A DNA stretch of 64,000 nucleotides, from contig WOAB01000878.1 of the NCBI GenBank assembly GCA_027886185.1, positions 4,600,001 through 4,664,000 on the forward strand, written 5' to 3'. Position numbers and translations under genes: made by a program. Each line of letters starts with the position of its first letter. The stretch's first letter is position 1. A model generated the notes under the pieces. It was not told the origin of the DNA. It did not search any database and saw only the letters and a program-made list of their open reading frames with translations. Below are positions 47,501 through 58,578 of this stretch, piece by piece. The stretch is from Rheum nobile. Taxonomy: Eukaryota > Streptophyta > Magnoliopsida > Caryophyllales > Polygonaceae.

Positions 47501-49236
47501 TTAAACGCAGCCATCGCATTGATCAGCTTGCCGTTATCAGCGTCATTTCGACCTTTGAACTTGCACACGAATTGGCCCCCGGATGACACCGTCACCGTTC
47601 TTGAACTGAAGTCGATCACCGCCTTATGACGCGTCAGCCAATCCATAACGAGGATAATGTCGTATGGAGCCATGGCTATGCAGATTAAATCTGCCTCAAA
47701 TTCCTTACGCTGAATGGTAATCGGAAAGTCGGACAAATGCTTGGTTCCCACCAAACGTTCTCCATTAGGAAGATTAACGACGAAAGGGTCGCACGAATCG
47801 TTGCACACTAAATCTAACTTGCTAACACAGCTATCCGAAATAAAGGAATGCGTAGCACCAGAATCAAACAGAATGCACACTGAAGTAGAGTGAAGGTATA
47901 GAGTACCTTGAGCAATCGGAGCATTGGGTCCATCTGCCTCACGCATCTCGTACAAGCGTTGGCCCTGACTTCCAGAAACAGCTGGAGCCTTTCCCTTGTT
48001 CTGAGCAGTTGTCTGCACTGAAGGGCTAGGAGTCTCGGCAGGCTTAAACCTAGGTCGGTTGCTCTGATGAACTGACCCTTGCTGCGACTCTACTCCCTTC
48101 TGCTTCCCCTGCTTGCAGAACTTTTGCAGATGACCGTCACGTCCACACCCAAAGCATGGCCTCTTCTCCCTCCGACACTCAGTGCTCTTGTGCCCAGCAG
48201 TACCGTAGTTATAACACTGAACTGTACTCCTGGTCTGCCCTGACTGCTGAGTCGATCCTTCTTGCGTCATCTCCGTCTTAGCTCGGCCGGATTTGGCGAA
48301 GTTAGAAGGTGGCGCAGGGCGCTTAAAACCACCTCCCTGGTTCTGATTCTGCATCGACTTATGTCGGTTACGCCTCTTGGTCGACTCCTCGAGAGTTACC
48401 TCCAGCTTATAGGCACAATCCACATACTTCTCCGAGGTAGAGCATGTGTGGTGCACCATTAATGGCTTGATATCCGGGTTCATCCACTCGTGGAAGTACC
48501 AGATCTTTTGAGCCTCGCTGATGATCTCGGCAGTGGCGTATTGTGGAAGATGGTTGAACTTAGATGCCAACTCGGTCACTCTCAGACCATCAGTCTGAGG
48601 GTACAAGAACTCCTTATGCTTCTCCTCTCTCATAGCACGAGAGAAAAAGCGATCAACCATCTTGGTCTTGAACATCGACTAAGTCAACACTGGGCTCTCA
48701 GCCAAACCAGTGCTCTCCCACCACTCGCTAGCCTCCTCCTTCAGCTGAAGAGAAGCGATATGGACCTTCTCGGCCTCCGTACACTCCACGTTTCTGAACA
48801 GCCTCTCCATATGGGAGAACCAATGAGTCACTGCCACTGGCTCCCCTTTCCCGTTATAGCAGTCGGGTCTCATGGAAGTAATGGTCTTAAGAGCGCGACC
48901 ATAGCTGTCCCTCGCCCTGATGGCAGTCTCCTGTATTACGGGGTTTCTGGGTTCCACAACATCAGGAACCGCTGCGTGAATAGGCACTTCTTCTGCTTGA
49001 GGCGCACTTCGTCTCAAGACATCTGCAATAGCCTACATCACGATCCCACGGATCGCCTCAACAGCTGCAGCATCAAATAGTGTCGGCGCCTGGGTCTGAT
49101 CCTGGCCTTCACGCCTCTGCTGGACGCGAGACTCAGACTCGTGTTCATCCTGAACACCTCTTTCTGCTGGTCTGGGGTTTTGGCTAGTCCCAGCACCGGC
49201 TCGAGTCGAATTCCTCGTGCTTCTTGGGTTCACCAT
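44515..49236 (-). pseudogene. Ty3/chromovirus-type Gag-Pol polyprotein with three in-frame TAG codons
   Basis: One continuous minus-strand frame of about 1573 codons. Gag: ~49236-48250, with two zinc knuckles near 48210-48120; the first has Tyr in place of its second Cys (CYNYG...GH...C), the second is normal (CFGCGRDGHLQKFC). Protease: LFDSGATHSF near 47870. RT: KIDLRSGYHQL and VVFIDDILIYS. RNase H: YVVYSDASKYGLG and TDHKSLKYI. Integrase: H-H-C-C finger (CLTCQKVK), then MDFVTGLP, VSDRDGRF and HPQTDGQSERT. The C-terminal part (from about 45057) has the chromovirus integrase extension and ends WETWETESDILRRFPELF, chromodomain-like. The frame is cut only by TAG at 49035-49033, 48681-48679 and 45096-45094, with no frameshift. 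Placement suggests the Del/Tekay-like chromovirus group. Confidence 0.92.
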
Positions 49237-49501
49237 CTATTTACCGATCAAATTCCAAGCATTCAATAGATTAATATTATGCAATATACTTATGCAATAT
49301 ACCAACGTAAATAAATTACTCAGAATAGATCAACTTGGTATTTTATAGATGAACCTTCGAATTCTTACACAAGTTACACATAAGTTTATCATTCGAGCGT
49401 TTGGACAATATTGCTCGAAGATATAAGTGTTTCTCATAGTACTTGCCGCAATACTGAAATATTACACAAAGTACAACTTGGAATACTAAGAAACGAAACT
49501 A

Positions 49502-50453
49502 CTACGATAGGCAACGCCACTCCTCCTCAAGGCGTTGTAAAATGTCTCCCATACGACTGGCTACTCGTGCATGGTCTCTTCGGGCTAGGCTCACCATCGA
49601 GCTATGGCGATGGGTTTCGCACCCTGCTTGACCCTGAAGCACATAGTCCTAGCTCAGCCATAGTAAAGTATGGGTCGTCCATGACTGGTCCTCCTATTCC
49701 AGCCCTCCTCTGAGTACTGGCGATCAGCTCATCCCTCTGACGCTGCTGTTCTGCGGAGATTACCTCGCTCTGGCGGTGAATCTCCTGCAGCTCGGATTCC
49801 GACCTCCATCTCCTTGGAGTAGGGATAGGCTGAGATTCCCTGTCACTTCTCCCAATACTGTACTCGGTATACAGTGCCTCCTAATCAGCTTCTGACATGG
49901 GTGCGTACTCTGGCACTGGTGACAATCCTGTACCGGGCTCCTGATTCTGCCCTCCAAGGTCCAACTCTGGATCCTCTTCTGGATCATCCTCTATGGGATC
50001 CTCATCCTCGGGATCATCCTCGATGGGATCCTCATCCTCGGGATCATCCTCGATGGGATCCTCATCCTCGGAATCATCCTCGATCATATCCTCGTCCTCG
50101 ACAGGATCTTGCTCAAGCATCTCCTCTTCCTCCTCCTCGTACTCGATCTCCTCGGGAATTGGTCCCAGCAGAAAGTCGTCTTGGTAAACCCCTTGTTCAT
50201 ACCTTGACAACTCGTCTTCCTACTCCCATTCCTGTACTCCCTCCACCCTTGGTGGTGGCACAGGTGCAGGTCTAGGGACCATAGCATTCCTGGCTACAAG
50301 GACAACTGACTCGGGGAGAATGTGATTGACGTCTTCGGGTGGGCTACTCGGGCCTCCAACCTCGAAACATCGCTGAGGTAACGGAAAATCTAGCCTCGGC
50401 TGATCCGACTTGGCGTCTTCCGACCCCCTACCAATAGAAAAACAGACACCCAT
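49502..50453 (-). pseudogene. Extra acidic ORF upstream of gag in the Ty3 element
   Basis: A separate minus-strand reading frame lies between the 5' leader and gag. It starts MGVCFSIGRGSEDAKSD, continues through a Pro-rich segment, then a very acidic region with ten-residue repeats of the type EDEDPIEDDP (30-bp DNA repeats, about 49985-50090), and ends in a Gln/Glu/Arg-rich helix-like tail (RMGDILQRLEEEW). TAG codons at 50222-50220 and 49883-49881 and one frameshift near 49610 break it. I do not recognise a domain. Its position before gag is unusual for Ty3 elements; it may be an element-specific accessory gene. Confidence 0.6.
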
Positions 50454-50532
50454 CCTATCGAACAATAAGGAAGGAATTAGTCTTTCTAGACATAGAAGCA
50501 AGCTTACTATATCAGACTATAAAGAAGACATG

Positions 50533-53069
50533 ACTATTGATAGGCGTTGTCGTGACACCTATACAAAATAATCCTAAACAAACCTAACTAATATAGTCTG
50601 GTAAGTAAGGGTCGAATCCCACAGAGAATCAAATACTATTCCAATGATGTAATTGTATACCAACAAGTAACCAAGGGGGTTTGCTGATTAAAACCAAAAT
50701 AAATAAAAACAAAGACTTGAAATCAAATTGGAAAAATAACTCAGCCAAACAAATATCCACACTTCAGATTGATAGATCGATCATTGGTTATTCCTAGTCC
50801 TCAATACTCATGAAAGTCCTAATCCTTGTTCTGAAATAGTTACCAGTCCAACCAGTCTCGATAACCCTAACTATTAAACAAATCCCTACTAACCTTCACG
50901 ATTTAATTCAATAGTAGCAAGAAGTTCAGGAATAGATAGGTACATGCAAGTGTAGCAACCAGTCATACAATTGCATGCAATTAATTCTCTACACAAACTA
51001 AGGGATTTAGATTCTCAACCAGTATCCTCTAATCCTTAGTAGTATGATCAATAACAATCTCAACAGGTTGTATGGAAAAGGGGAACCAATAGCATAATAC
51101 TAATTTCTCTAGGTTGTCAGACTAGAGGGAACTACTATTAACAATCTAATTGATTTCCTAATCAACAAATCAAGGGGAATCGATATATGATCAATGAGAT
51201 TAAGCACGAGAGAAAATTAATACAATCATAGAAAGAGTAAAGGAATAACCTCACAATCCAATCAATCCAAAGGCTTCAATTGTCTGCCTGAGCAAAAGGG
51301 AAAAACAACGATGAATGAAACTAGGTCTAACTATTTTCTCTGTGGCAACTAGGTTTTGAGAATTGGATCCTCTCTAAAAAGTCTTAAACCTAACTTAAAT
51401 ACTAAAGTAATAATTCAGAAATAAAGAAAAGAAAAATAACAAACTTGGAAATAAAGTTTCGGAAATAAAATAAAACGGGAATAAGAAAACTCGTAAAAGA
51501 CTTGCAGCGCGTCTCCACCGCGGGTGCGGTGGCTCCACCGCCGGGTGCGGCCATTTAACAGAAACTCCAGTTCTCTGACGACCTCGCCGCGGGTGCGGCA
51601 GTGCCCACCGCTGGGTGCGGTGGGATTCCAATACTTCAGCTTCTGCGACACTTCAGTAAAAACGCCATAACTTTTTATTCTCAACTCGGATTGCGCTCAT
51701 ATTTTGAGGACTTGCAGAAGACTTCAAGATCTAACTCCTCGAATTGGAATCACTCCATTTGGACATCTGAGTAAAGAGAACGAACCATTTGAATTCAGCA
51801 CACTGTTCTTCTACTCTTCTCTTCACTTCCTTGGCGTCTTCTCCTTGTGGCTTCCTATGATCTCCAAAACAGCTCAAACACCTCCAAAAACACCAAACTT
51901 CGCCCCCAAACGCCATACACATGAATGTGTCTAAATCTACCCGAATGGCACCAATAAACCCTCTAATAACTCTTACTTAAGCCCTACAAAGTAGTGCTTA
52001 TCAAACTCCCCCATGCTTAGACCTTTGCTCGTCCTCGAGTAAACTAAAAGAAAGTCCACTCCTCCAATGCAGCACCCAAGGTCTCAGGAAGCATATCCTC
52101 CAACTAAGAGTCACCTAACCCATGCCAAAGCTCCTGGCACCAATCTCATCTACAACACATCCATACTCAACAAGCTTAAGGGACAAGCAAAGTACTTCCC
52201 CCAAGCTTAACCCGGACATCCAATAGTGAGAGTAACCTCTAATCCTAGCCTCCATCTATTGCTCCTTATGCCTCCCAGAGTGACCTACCCGACAATCCTA
52301 GTACTTTGCTTGTCCCTTAAGCTTGTTGAGTATGGATGTGTTGTAGATGAGATTGGTGCCAGGAGCTTTGGCATGGGTTAGGTGACTCTTAGTTGGAGGA
52401 TATGCTTCCTGAGACCTTGGGTGCTGCATTGGAGGAGTGGACTTTCTTTTAGTTTACTCGAGGACGAGTAATAATTCAGAAATAAAGAAAAGAAAAATAA
52501 CAAACTTGGAAATAAAGTTTCGGAAATAAAATAAAACGGGAATAAGAAAACTCGTAAAAGACTTTCAGCGCGTCTCCACCGCGGGTGCGGTGGCTCCACC
52601 GCCGGGTGCGGCCATTTAACAGAAACTCCAGTTCTCTGACGACCTCGCCGCGGGTGCGGCAGTGCCCACCGCTGGGTGCGGTGGGATTCCAATACTTCAG
52701 CTTCTGCGACACTTCAGTAAAAACGCCATAACTTTTGATTCTCAACTCGGATTGCGCTCATATTTTGCGGACTTGCAGAAGACTTCAAGATCTAACTCCT
52801 CGAATTGGAATCACTCCATTTGGACATCTGAGTAAAGAGAACGAACCATTTGAATTCAGCACACTGTTCTTCTACTCTTCTCTTCACTTCCTTGGCGTCT
52901 TCTCCTTGTGGCTTCCTATGATCTCCAAAACAGCTCAAACACCTCCAAAAACACCAAACTTCGCCCCCAAACGCCATACACATGAATGTGTCTAAATCTA
53001 CCCGAATGGCACCAATAAACCCTCTAATAACTCTTACTTAAGCCCTACAAAGTAGTGCTTATCAACTAT
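50533..53069 (-). mobile_element. Aberrant LTR element nested in the Ty3 leader
   Basis: A complete LTR (50538-52003, TGATAGGCG to GTGCTTATCA), a 465-bp remnant interior and a truncated LTR (52469-53064, equal to 51408-52003) are flanked by the 5-bp duplication actat (50533-50537 and 53065-53069). The LTR family is related to those at 26193 and 40387. The interior is occupied by a perfect inverted repeat and codes for nothing. The intact target duplication implies that this rearranged form was integrated as such, or that it was rearranged later without touching its ends. Confidence 0.85.
52028..52468. repeat. Perfect 169-bp inverted repeat, 103-bp loop
   Basis: 52028-52196 is the exact reverse complement of 52300-52468. 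The left arm is the normal sequence adjoining the LTR (ctcgtcctcgagtaaac); the right arm is its inverted copy, joined directly to the truncated LTR. Confidence 0.97.
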
Positions 53070-53177
53070 GAACGGTGTTTTGAAATTCTTTTCACTTTGA
53101 AAATTCAGAGCCCTTTTAAAGCATTTTCAAAAACGGATAAATGATTTATAAAATCTCAAACCCGTTTTAAAACCTTT

Positions 53178-53190
53178 GGCTCTGATACCA
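53178..53190 (-). other. Primer-binding site of the Ty3 element
   Basis: On the minus strand tggtatcagagcc lies a few bases inside the 5' LTR end at 53195, complementary to the 3' end of plant initiator tRNA-Met. Confidence 0.85.
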
Positions 53191-53194
53191 CAAC

Positions 53195-55382
53195 TGTAAC
53201 ACCCCCAAAACTTAACCCTTTTGGAAAGGTATTACCGCCAGTGACCCCAGTGTTCCTTACCGAGATCACCCAAGGCTTTACCAAATAAATACAATTTATG
53301 AAATGCAATTGATACACAAAGATCAAGCATTAAATTCCAAAACATAACATTGTTGAGGAAACAAGAGTTACGGGATTACAACCCAATCCCGAATAGGTCA
53401 AAACATAGTTTAAACCAAACACAGCGGAAGACTAAGAAAGTACATTACAATCGGAGTTATTGTCCAAAGGATCATAACCTGATTAAAGAAATAATTAAAA
53501 CATTGATTTAAAACTGACTGAGATGCTTCGGTTCACGACCAACCTCATCGCCTACAGCGAATCTAGATTGGAAAGAGAACGTACTACATTCAAGTCAAGA
53601 CGAGTTTTCCTAGCTGCACTGAACTTAGCTGCACTACTCGCCCAAGGTGTATTAATTATGTGCGTCAAGGTAGCACTTATCTGATTTATGTTTCAAAAAC
53701 ACGCATCACGTTATAGACTTTTACATGTGTACCCCACCAGTGGGACGACACATCTTAGTATACGTTTCATCGAGAGTGACGTATACCGAAAGGTTTGTGA
53801 CACCAGCTAAGTGTCCTGTCTCTACACACATGTGTAAGAGACCGATCATGATCATAGAATAGTACCAGATGGGGACGAGCCACCCCGATACCAGATTATA
53901 AAGAAATGACTGGACAGAGTCCGAGTAACGTTCCTATCTAACAGTGCTAACTAAACAGTTACAACACCACAACAGTTACAGGATAAATCCACATAAAGGC
54001 CCGAAAGGCGATCACAGATAATAGCATTGTTCTAACAGATATACAACCTATTATATGATTTTCAAAACAGTTTATCAAAACCGTTTCCAGACAAACAGAA
54101 TATTCATTCCAAATTAATTACTCAGATAAACTACTGATAATTAATGTAAATATGGAACGAAAGAGCAAGAGCGAACCGCCACTTGCCTTACTTCGCAGAA
54201 TAGTCTAAAGACGTCACTGGATTCCGGGCTCGACACGGTATAGTTCCGACAGCACAACAACCTTCGAGTCGACCCATAAAAGGAACCCTAAGTTAGATCT
54301 GACATAAACAGTATGAATCTAAACACGGCGAAAGAAAACGAAAGGAAAGACGCCACGATGACAACCGACCAAGCCAAAGCCACGAAGGCGTTCTGGGCAC
54401 TGGCGGCGGTCGCCGTTCTTGGCGGCGGTCGCCGTATTCATCACGGCGGTCGCCGCGAAGAACACGACGGTCGCCGTGACGAACTCAGACGACACAGAAC
54501 GAGAGAAAACTCACCCCAAAACACGAGTGGTTTGGCCTCCTTCGACTTGCTTTGGCTTCTAACCTCCAAGGCTAACCAAAAGCTTCACAAAGGCACTCTG
54601 GAAACACCACTACAACACCGACGAAAACTTCGAAAATTCCGGCGAAGGCACAACTCCGGCGAGAGGCGAATTTGGCAGAGGTTTGGTGCTTGGATGGCTC
54701 AAAACCTCTCCCCCAGCACCTCCTTTTATAGCCAAAGTGTCTGAAGCGTTCAACCAAACCCTGAGACGCGGCAGAAAGCAAGATCGGCGCCCTCGATTTC
54801 CGCCGGCGACCAACGGGCAATGTCCACTGGACAATCACAGCGGTCGCCGTTTTTGCCTGCGGCGGGCACGCGGCGGTCGCCGTAAATGCGGCGGTCGCCG
54901 TTGCCAGGTCTGTCGCGGCCAGCTAGAAGCTGACACGCTGACTCCTCGGGCCCAACCACGGCGGTCGCCGTTTCTGAACGGCGGTCGCCGTTTCTGAACG
55001 GCGGTCGCCGTTTCTGAACGGCGGTCGCCGTTTCTGAACGGCGGTCGCCGTTTCTGAACGGCGGTCGCCGTTTCTGAACGGCGGTCGCCGTTTCTGAACG
55101 GCGGTCGCCGTTTCTGAACGGCGGTCGCCGTTTCTCCCTTTTCCCGTCCGTTCAGCTTTGAACGAACCAGACGTTAAACCGGGATAAAAATTATCGTACG
55201 CGAACGACAATTAAAATCTAAGGCACCTTGTCTGGATATTATTTCACTGAGAAAAATATTACATATACAGAGCACATTACAGAATGTCTCAAGCTACCTG
55301 AATTAAATCCGACGTATACAACGGGTACTCGGGAAAATTCCATAATTCCCAAAATAATCTTACAAAAATACGGGATATCACA
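53195..55382 (-). repeat. Ty3 LTR (5' LTR of the gag-pol element)
   Basis: 2188 bp, TGTAACACCC to GATATCACA. It matches 42058-44478 except for a deletion after about 53503 and an expanded palindrome array at 54958-55135. The right flank is ttaatggagg, which is the 3' flank of the first sucrose-transporter copy. The left partner LTR is followed by leader sequence instead of a target duplication. Confidence 0.9.
54957..55135. repeat. Nine-copy 20-bp palindromic array in the LTR
   Basis: cggcggtcgccgtttctgaa is repeated head to tail nine times; the other LTR has two copies at the same place (44190-44232). Each unit contains a perfect or near-perfect GC-rich palindrome (cggcg-gtcgccg). Confidence 0.97.
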
Positions 55383-55384
55383 TT

Positions 55385-55690
55385 AATGGAGGATGCTTTT
55401 AAAATACATAGCTTAGGGCCGAAGTATTGATGAAGTCTAAAGTTATTAATTAACAAAACTAATCAAAATACATTAATATTATATATATATATATACATGG
55501 TCATTTACAGGGATATTTTAACAAGAAACAATTTCCACATAATAAATCTCCATCAAGTATCTGAATATATGGGAGAAAAGCCAGGTAAAAATTAGTAGGC
55601 TGCTAATAGCCGCTCCGAGTGTGAACATTGAATAGCCAAGTCGGGCCCCAATACACAATAATAGGGCCAACAGACCAGCTACGACATGTC
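55385..55690 (-). pseudogene. Sucrose-transporter-like copy A: 3' end only
   Basis: On the minus strand this is the 3' flank and the last-exon region (LAL..C.GARLGYSMFTLGAA-like reading) of the family described at 58579. At about 55688 the sequence jumps, through a short acgacat/catgtcga overlap, directly to the 5' leader of the gene, so the body of the coding region is deleted. Confidence 0.7.
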
Positions 55691-57389
55691 GATCAATCTA
55701 TATATCTACATGATCGAGAATAAAAGGCAAAATGAGAAGAAACATTGATGGGCATAGTCTTACTTGAATTTTTGGTTAAATGATATTAAAATGAAAAGAA
55801 AATACACATTACACTACAAAACAATGTGCAAATAGCTATGGAATTAAGTTCCGCCACAGTGGGCCACAGACTTGGCCACTGAATAAGTGGTGAAGAAGAA
55901 GTTCCCATAAAAATCAGCAAACATATATGGAAGCATAAACACCACTAACAACAAAGAAGAATCAACCATGGACAAAATTCCAGCTCAAGGAAAACCTTAT
56001 TAAGAAACATTTAATAAAATATTATAGTTGTGTGCAAAATGAAGAATCAAGTGGTGATGATGTTTATTATCAAACACAGTTGGGGATTAGTGAGAATACA
56101 TGGGATGCTTTCCAGGTGGTGAAGGTTGTGATGGTTCTGCTAGGTGAGGGAGACGAAACGACGGTGGTTGTGGTGGTTGGGGAAAACTAAGTGGAAGATG
56201 GTATCAGAATGGCTAAAAAAAATTCTAATTTATGAGAATTAGGAGTTACGTAAAACGAAGATATAAAAAGTGAAGATGGTTGGAATGCAATTTTAAAGAT
56301 TAAAAAGGGCATTTTTGTCTATCACGGGTTTATAAAGAAAATATAGGGGTGTATGAAGAAGCCCCTTGTTTTAAATCCTTATTTATACTATTATTTAGAT
56401 TCCATCAATAAAAGATGCATTAGGAATTAGACATATAAACAAACACCAAAAGTTATCTATGTTTATTAGGGTTTTAAGCCCATGGATCGAATTTGGCCTT
56501 TAAGCAAGTGGAAACAACTTTAAATTATATGTGTTGATTAAATATTTATATATAAATTCAACCATTATATTCGATCAAAAGAGATGATATTATATATTAT
56601 AATCCTATACAATAAGTAAAATGCTATTGCCAAACAAAGTGTCCAAACATAAGATAACATGAAAGACTGACTAAACCATAAGTATAAAATATATAATTAT
56701 CTAAATCTTTTAAGTTAAATATGAAACATATATCTTCTCACAAAAATCTTTATCCTAAATAAAAGCATAGTTCAAAATATATATATATTGATGGATGCTA
56801 GTTATATATTATAATAATAATGGCCTATATGTATTATAATATCAACAATTATATATAGGATGCATGGATTAAAGTTCTCATGAGAACTAATCTTAGGGTG
56901 AGAAGTGAGAAATAACATGGGCTATTGTATGAGGGGATGAAGGGCTAAGATTAGAAGATGAAAATTTTAAGTGAAAAAACGCGGTGGTAAAATCTGTAAT
57001 TTCGGCGATTTTTTTTTTTTAACATGACCGTCCAGATTATGAACATGACTTTTCGTTGACATGAACATGTTATCTGTGAACATGACCGCCTAGATAATAA
57101 ACATTTGGTGACACTTTATGAACACGAAGTTTCGCACTTCGCACAGTAAGGACATTTCACACCGAAATCTCCATCTAGAAAGGATATATATAGCTAGATT
57201 AATAGAGCATACACGTACCAAGAAGGACCTTGGATAGACAAAAATGTCCTTTTTATATGTCTAATTCCTAATGTATCTTTTATTGATGGAATCTACAAAG
57301 GTACGACGACCCTCGGAGCGACTATCTAACATGTACAACAAGGACCTTAGATAGGACGAGTCTATTAATCTAGCTATATATATCCTTCC
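55691..57389. repeat. Left arm of a large inverted repeat plus central spacer
   Basis: 55691-56865 is the reverse complement, with indels, of 57390-58580 (the 5' flank of copy B). The spacer 56866-57389 is unique apart from a short duplication of the tctaattcctaatgtatctttt stretch (57259-57290 and 57812-57843). No other gene is seen. Confidence 0.8.
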
Positions 57390-58578
57390 TATATATTTGT
57401 TGATATTATAATACATATAGGCCATTATTATTATAATATATAACTAGCATCCACTAATATATATATTTTGAACTATGCTTTTATTTAGGATAAAGATTTT
57501 TGTGAGAAGATATATGTTTCATATTTAACTTACAAGATTTAGATAATTATATATTTTATACTTATGGTTTAGTCATTCTTTCATGTTATCTTATGTTTGG
57601 ACACTTTGTTTGGCAATAGTATTTTACTTATTATATAGGATTATAATATATAATATCATCTCTTTTGATCGAATATAATGGTTGAATTTATATATAAATA
57701 TTTAATCAACACATATAATTTAAAGTTGTTTTCACTTGCTTAAAGGCCAAATTCGATCCATGGGCTTAAAACTCTAATAAACATAGATAACTTTTGGTGT
57801 TTGTTTATATGTCTAATTCCTAATGTATCTTTTATTGATGGAATCTAAATAATAGTATAAATAAGGATTTAAAACAAGTCACCCCTTGTAGATGGGACTT
57901 CTTCATACACCCCTATATTTTCTTTATACACCCCTAATAGACAAAAATGACATTTTTAATCTTTAAAATTGTATTCCAACCATCTTCACTTTTTATGTCT
58001 TCGTTTTCCGTAACCCCTAATTCTCATAAATTAGAAAATTTTCTAGTCATTTTGATACCATCTTTCACTTAGTTTTCCTCGACCCCCATAGCCGTCGTAG
58101 TTTTGTCTTTCTCACCTAGCAGAACCATCACAACCTTCACCACCTGGAAATCATCCCACGTATTCTCACTAATCCCCAACTGTGTTTGATAATAAACATC
58201 ATCACCACTTGATCCTTCATTTTGCATACAACTATAATATTTTATTACATGTTTCTTAATAAGGTTTTCCTTGAGCTGGAATTTTGTCCATGATTGATTC
58301 TTCTTTTTTGTTAGTGGTGTTTATGCTTCCATATATGTTTGCGGATTTTTATGGGAACTTCTTCATCACCACTTATTATGTGGCCATTTAACCCCTGATT
58401 TATATACTGTGGCGGAACTTAATTCCATAGCCATTTGCACATTGTTTTGTAGTGTAGTGTGTATTTTCTTTTCATTTTAATATCAATTAACCAAAAATTC
58501 AAGTAAAACTATGCCCATCAATGTTTCTTCTCATTTTGCTTTTTGTTCTTGATCATGTAGATATATAGATTGGTCGAC
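57390..58578 (+). repeat. 5' flank of copy B, right arm of the inverted repeat
   Basis: It pairs with 55691-56865. It ends in the leader with gatcatgtagatatatagatt just before the ATG at 58579, a segment shared with copies A and C. Confidence 0.75.

Noticed and set aside
49874..50275. Pro/Arg-rich plus-strand frame
   Set aside because: Antisense of the acidic repeat ORF; the repeated GAT/GAG codons give Pro/Arg/His on the other strand.
51395..52995. Duplicated short frames in the nested LTR element
   Set aside because: They occur in both LTR copies and lie on LTR sequence, without known domains.
56080..56220. Possible small gene with ggtggttgtggtggtt repeats
   Set aside because: Part of the transporter 5' flank shared, inverted, with 58020-58160; simple-sequence character.
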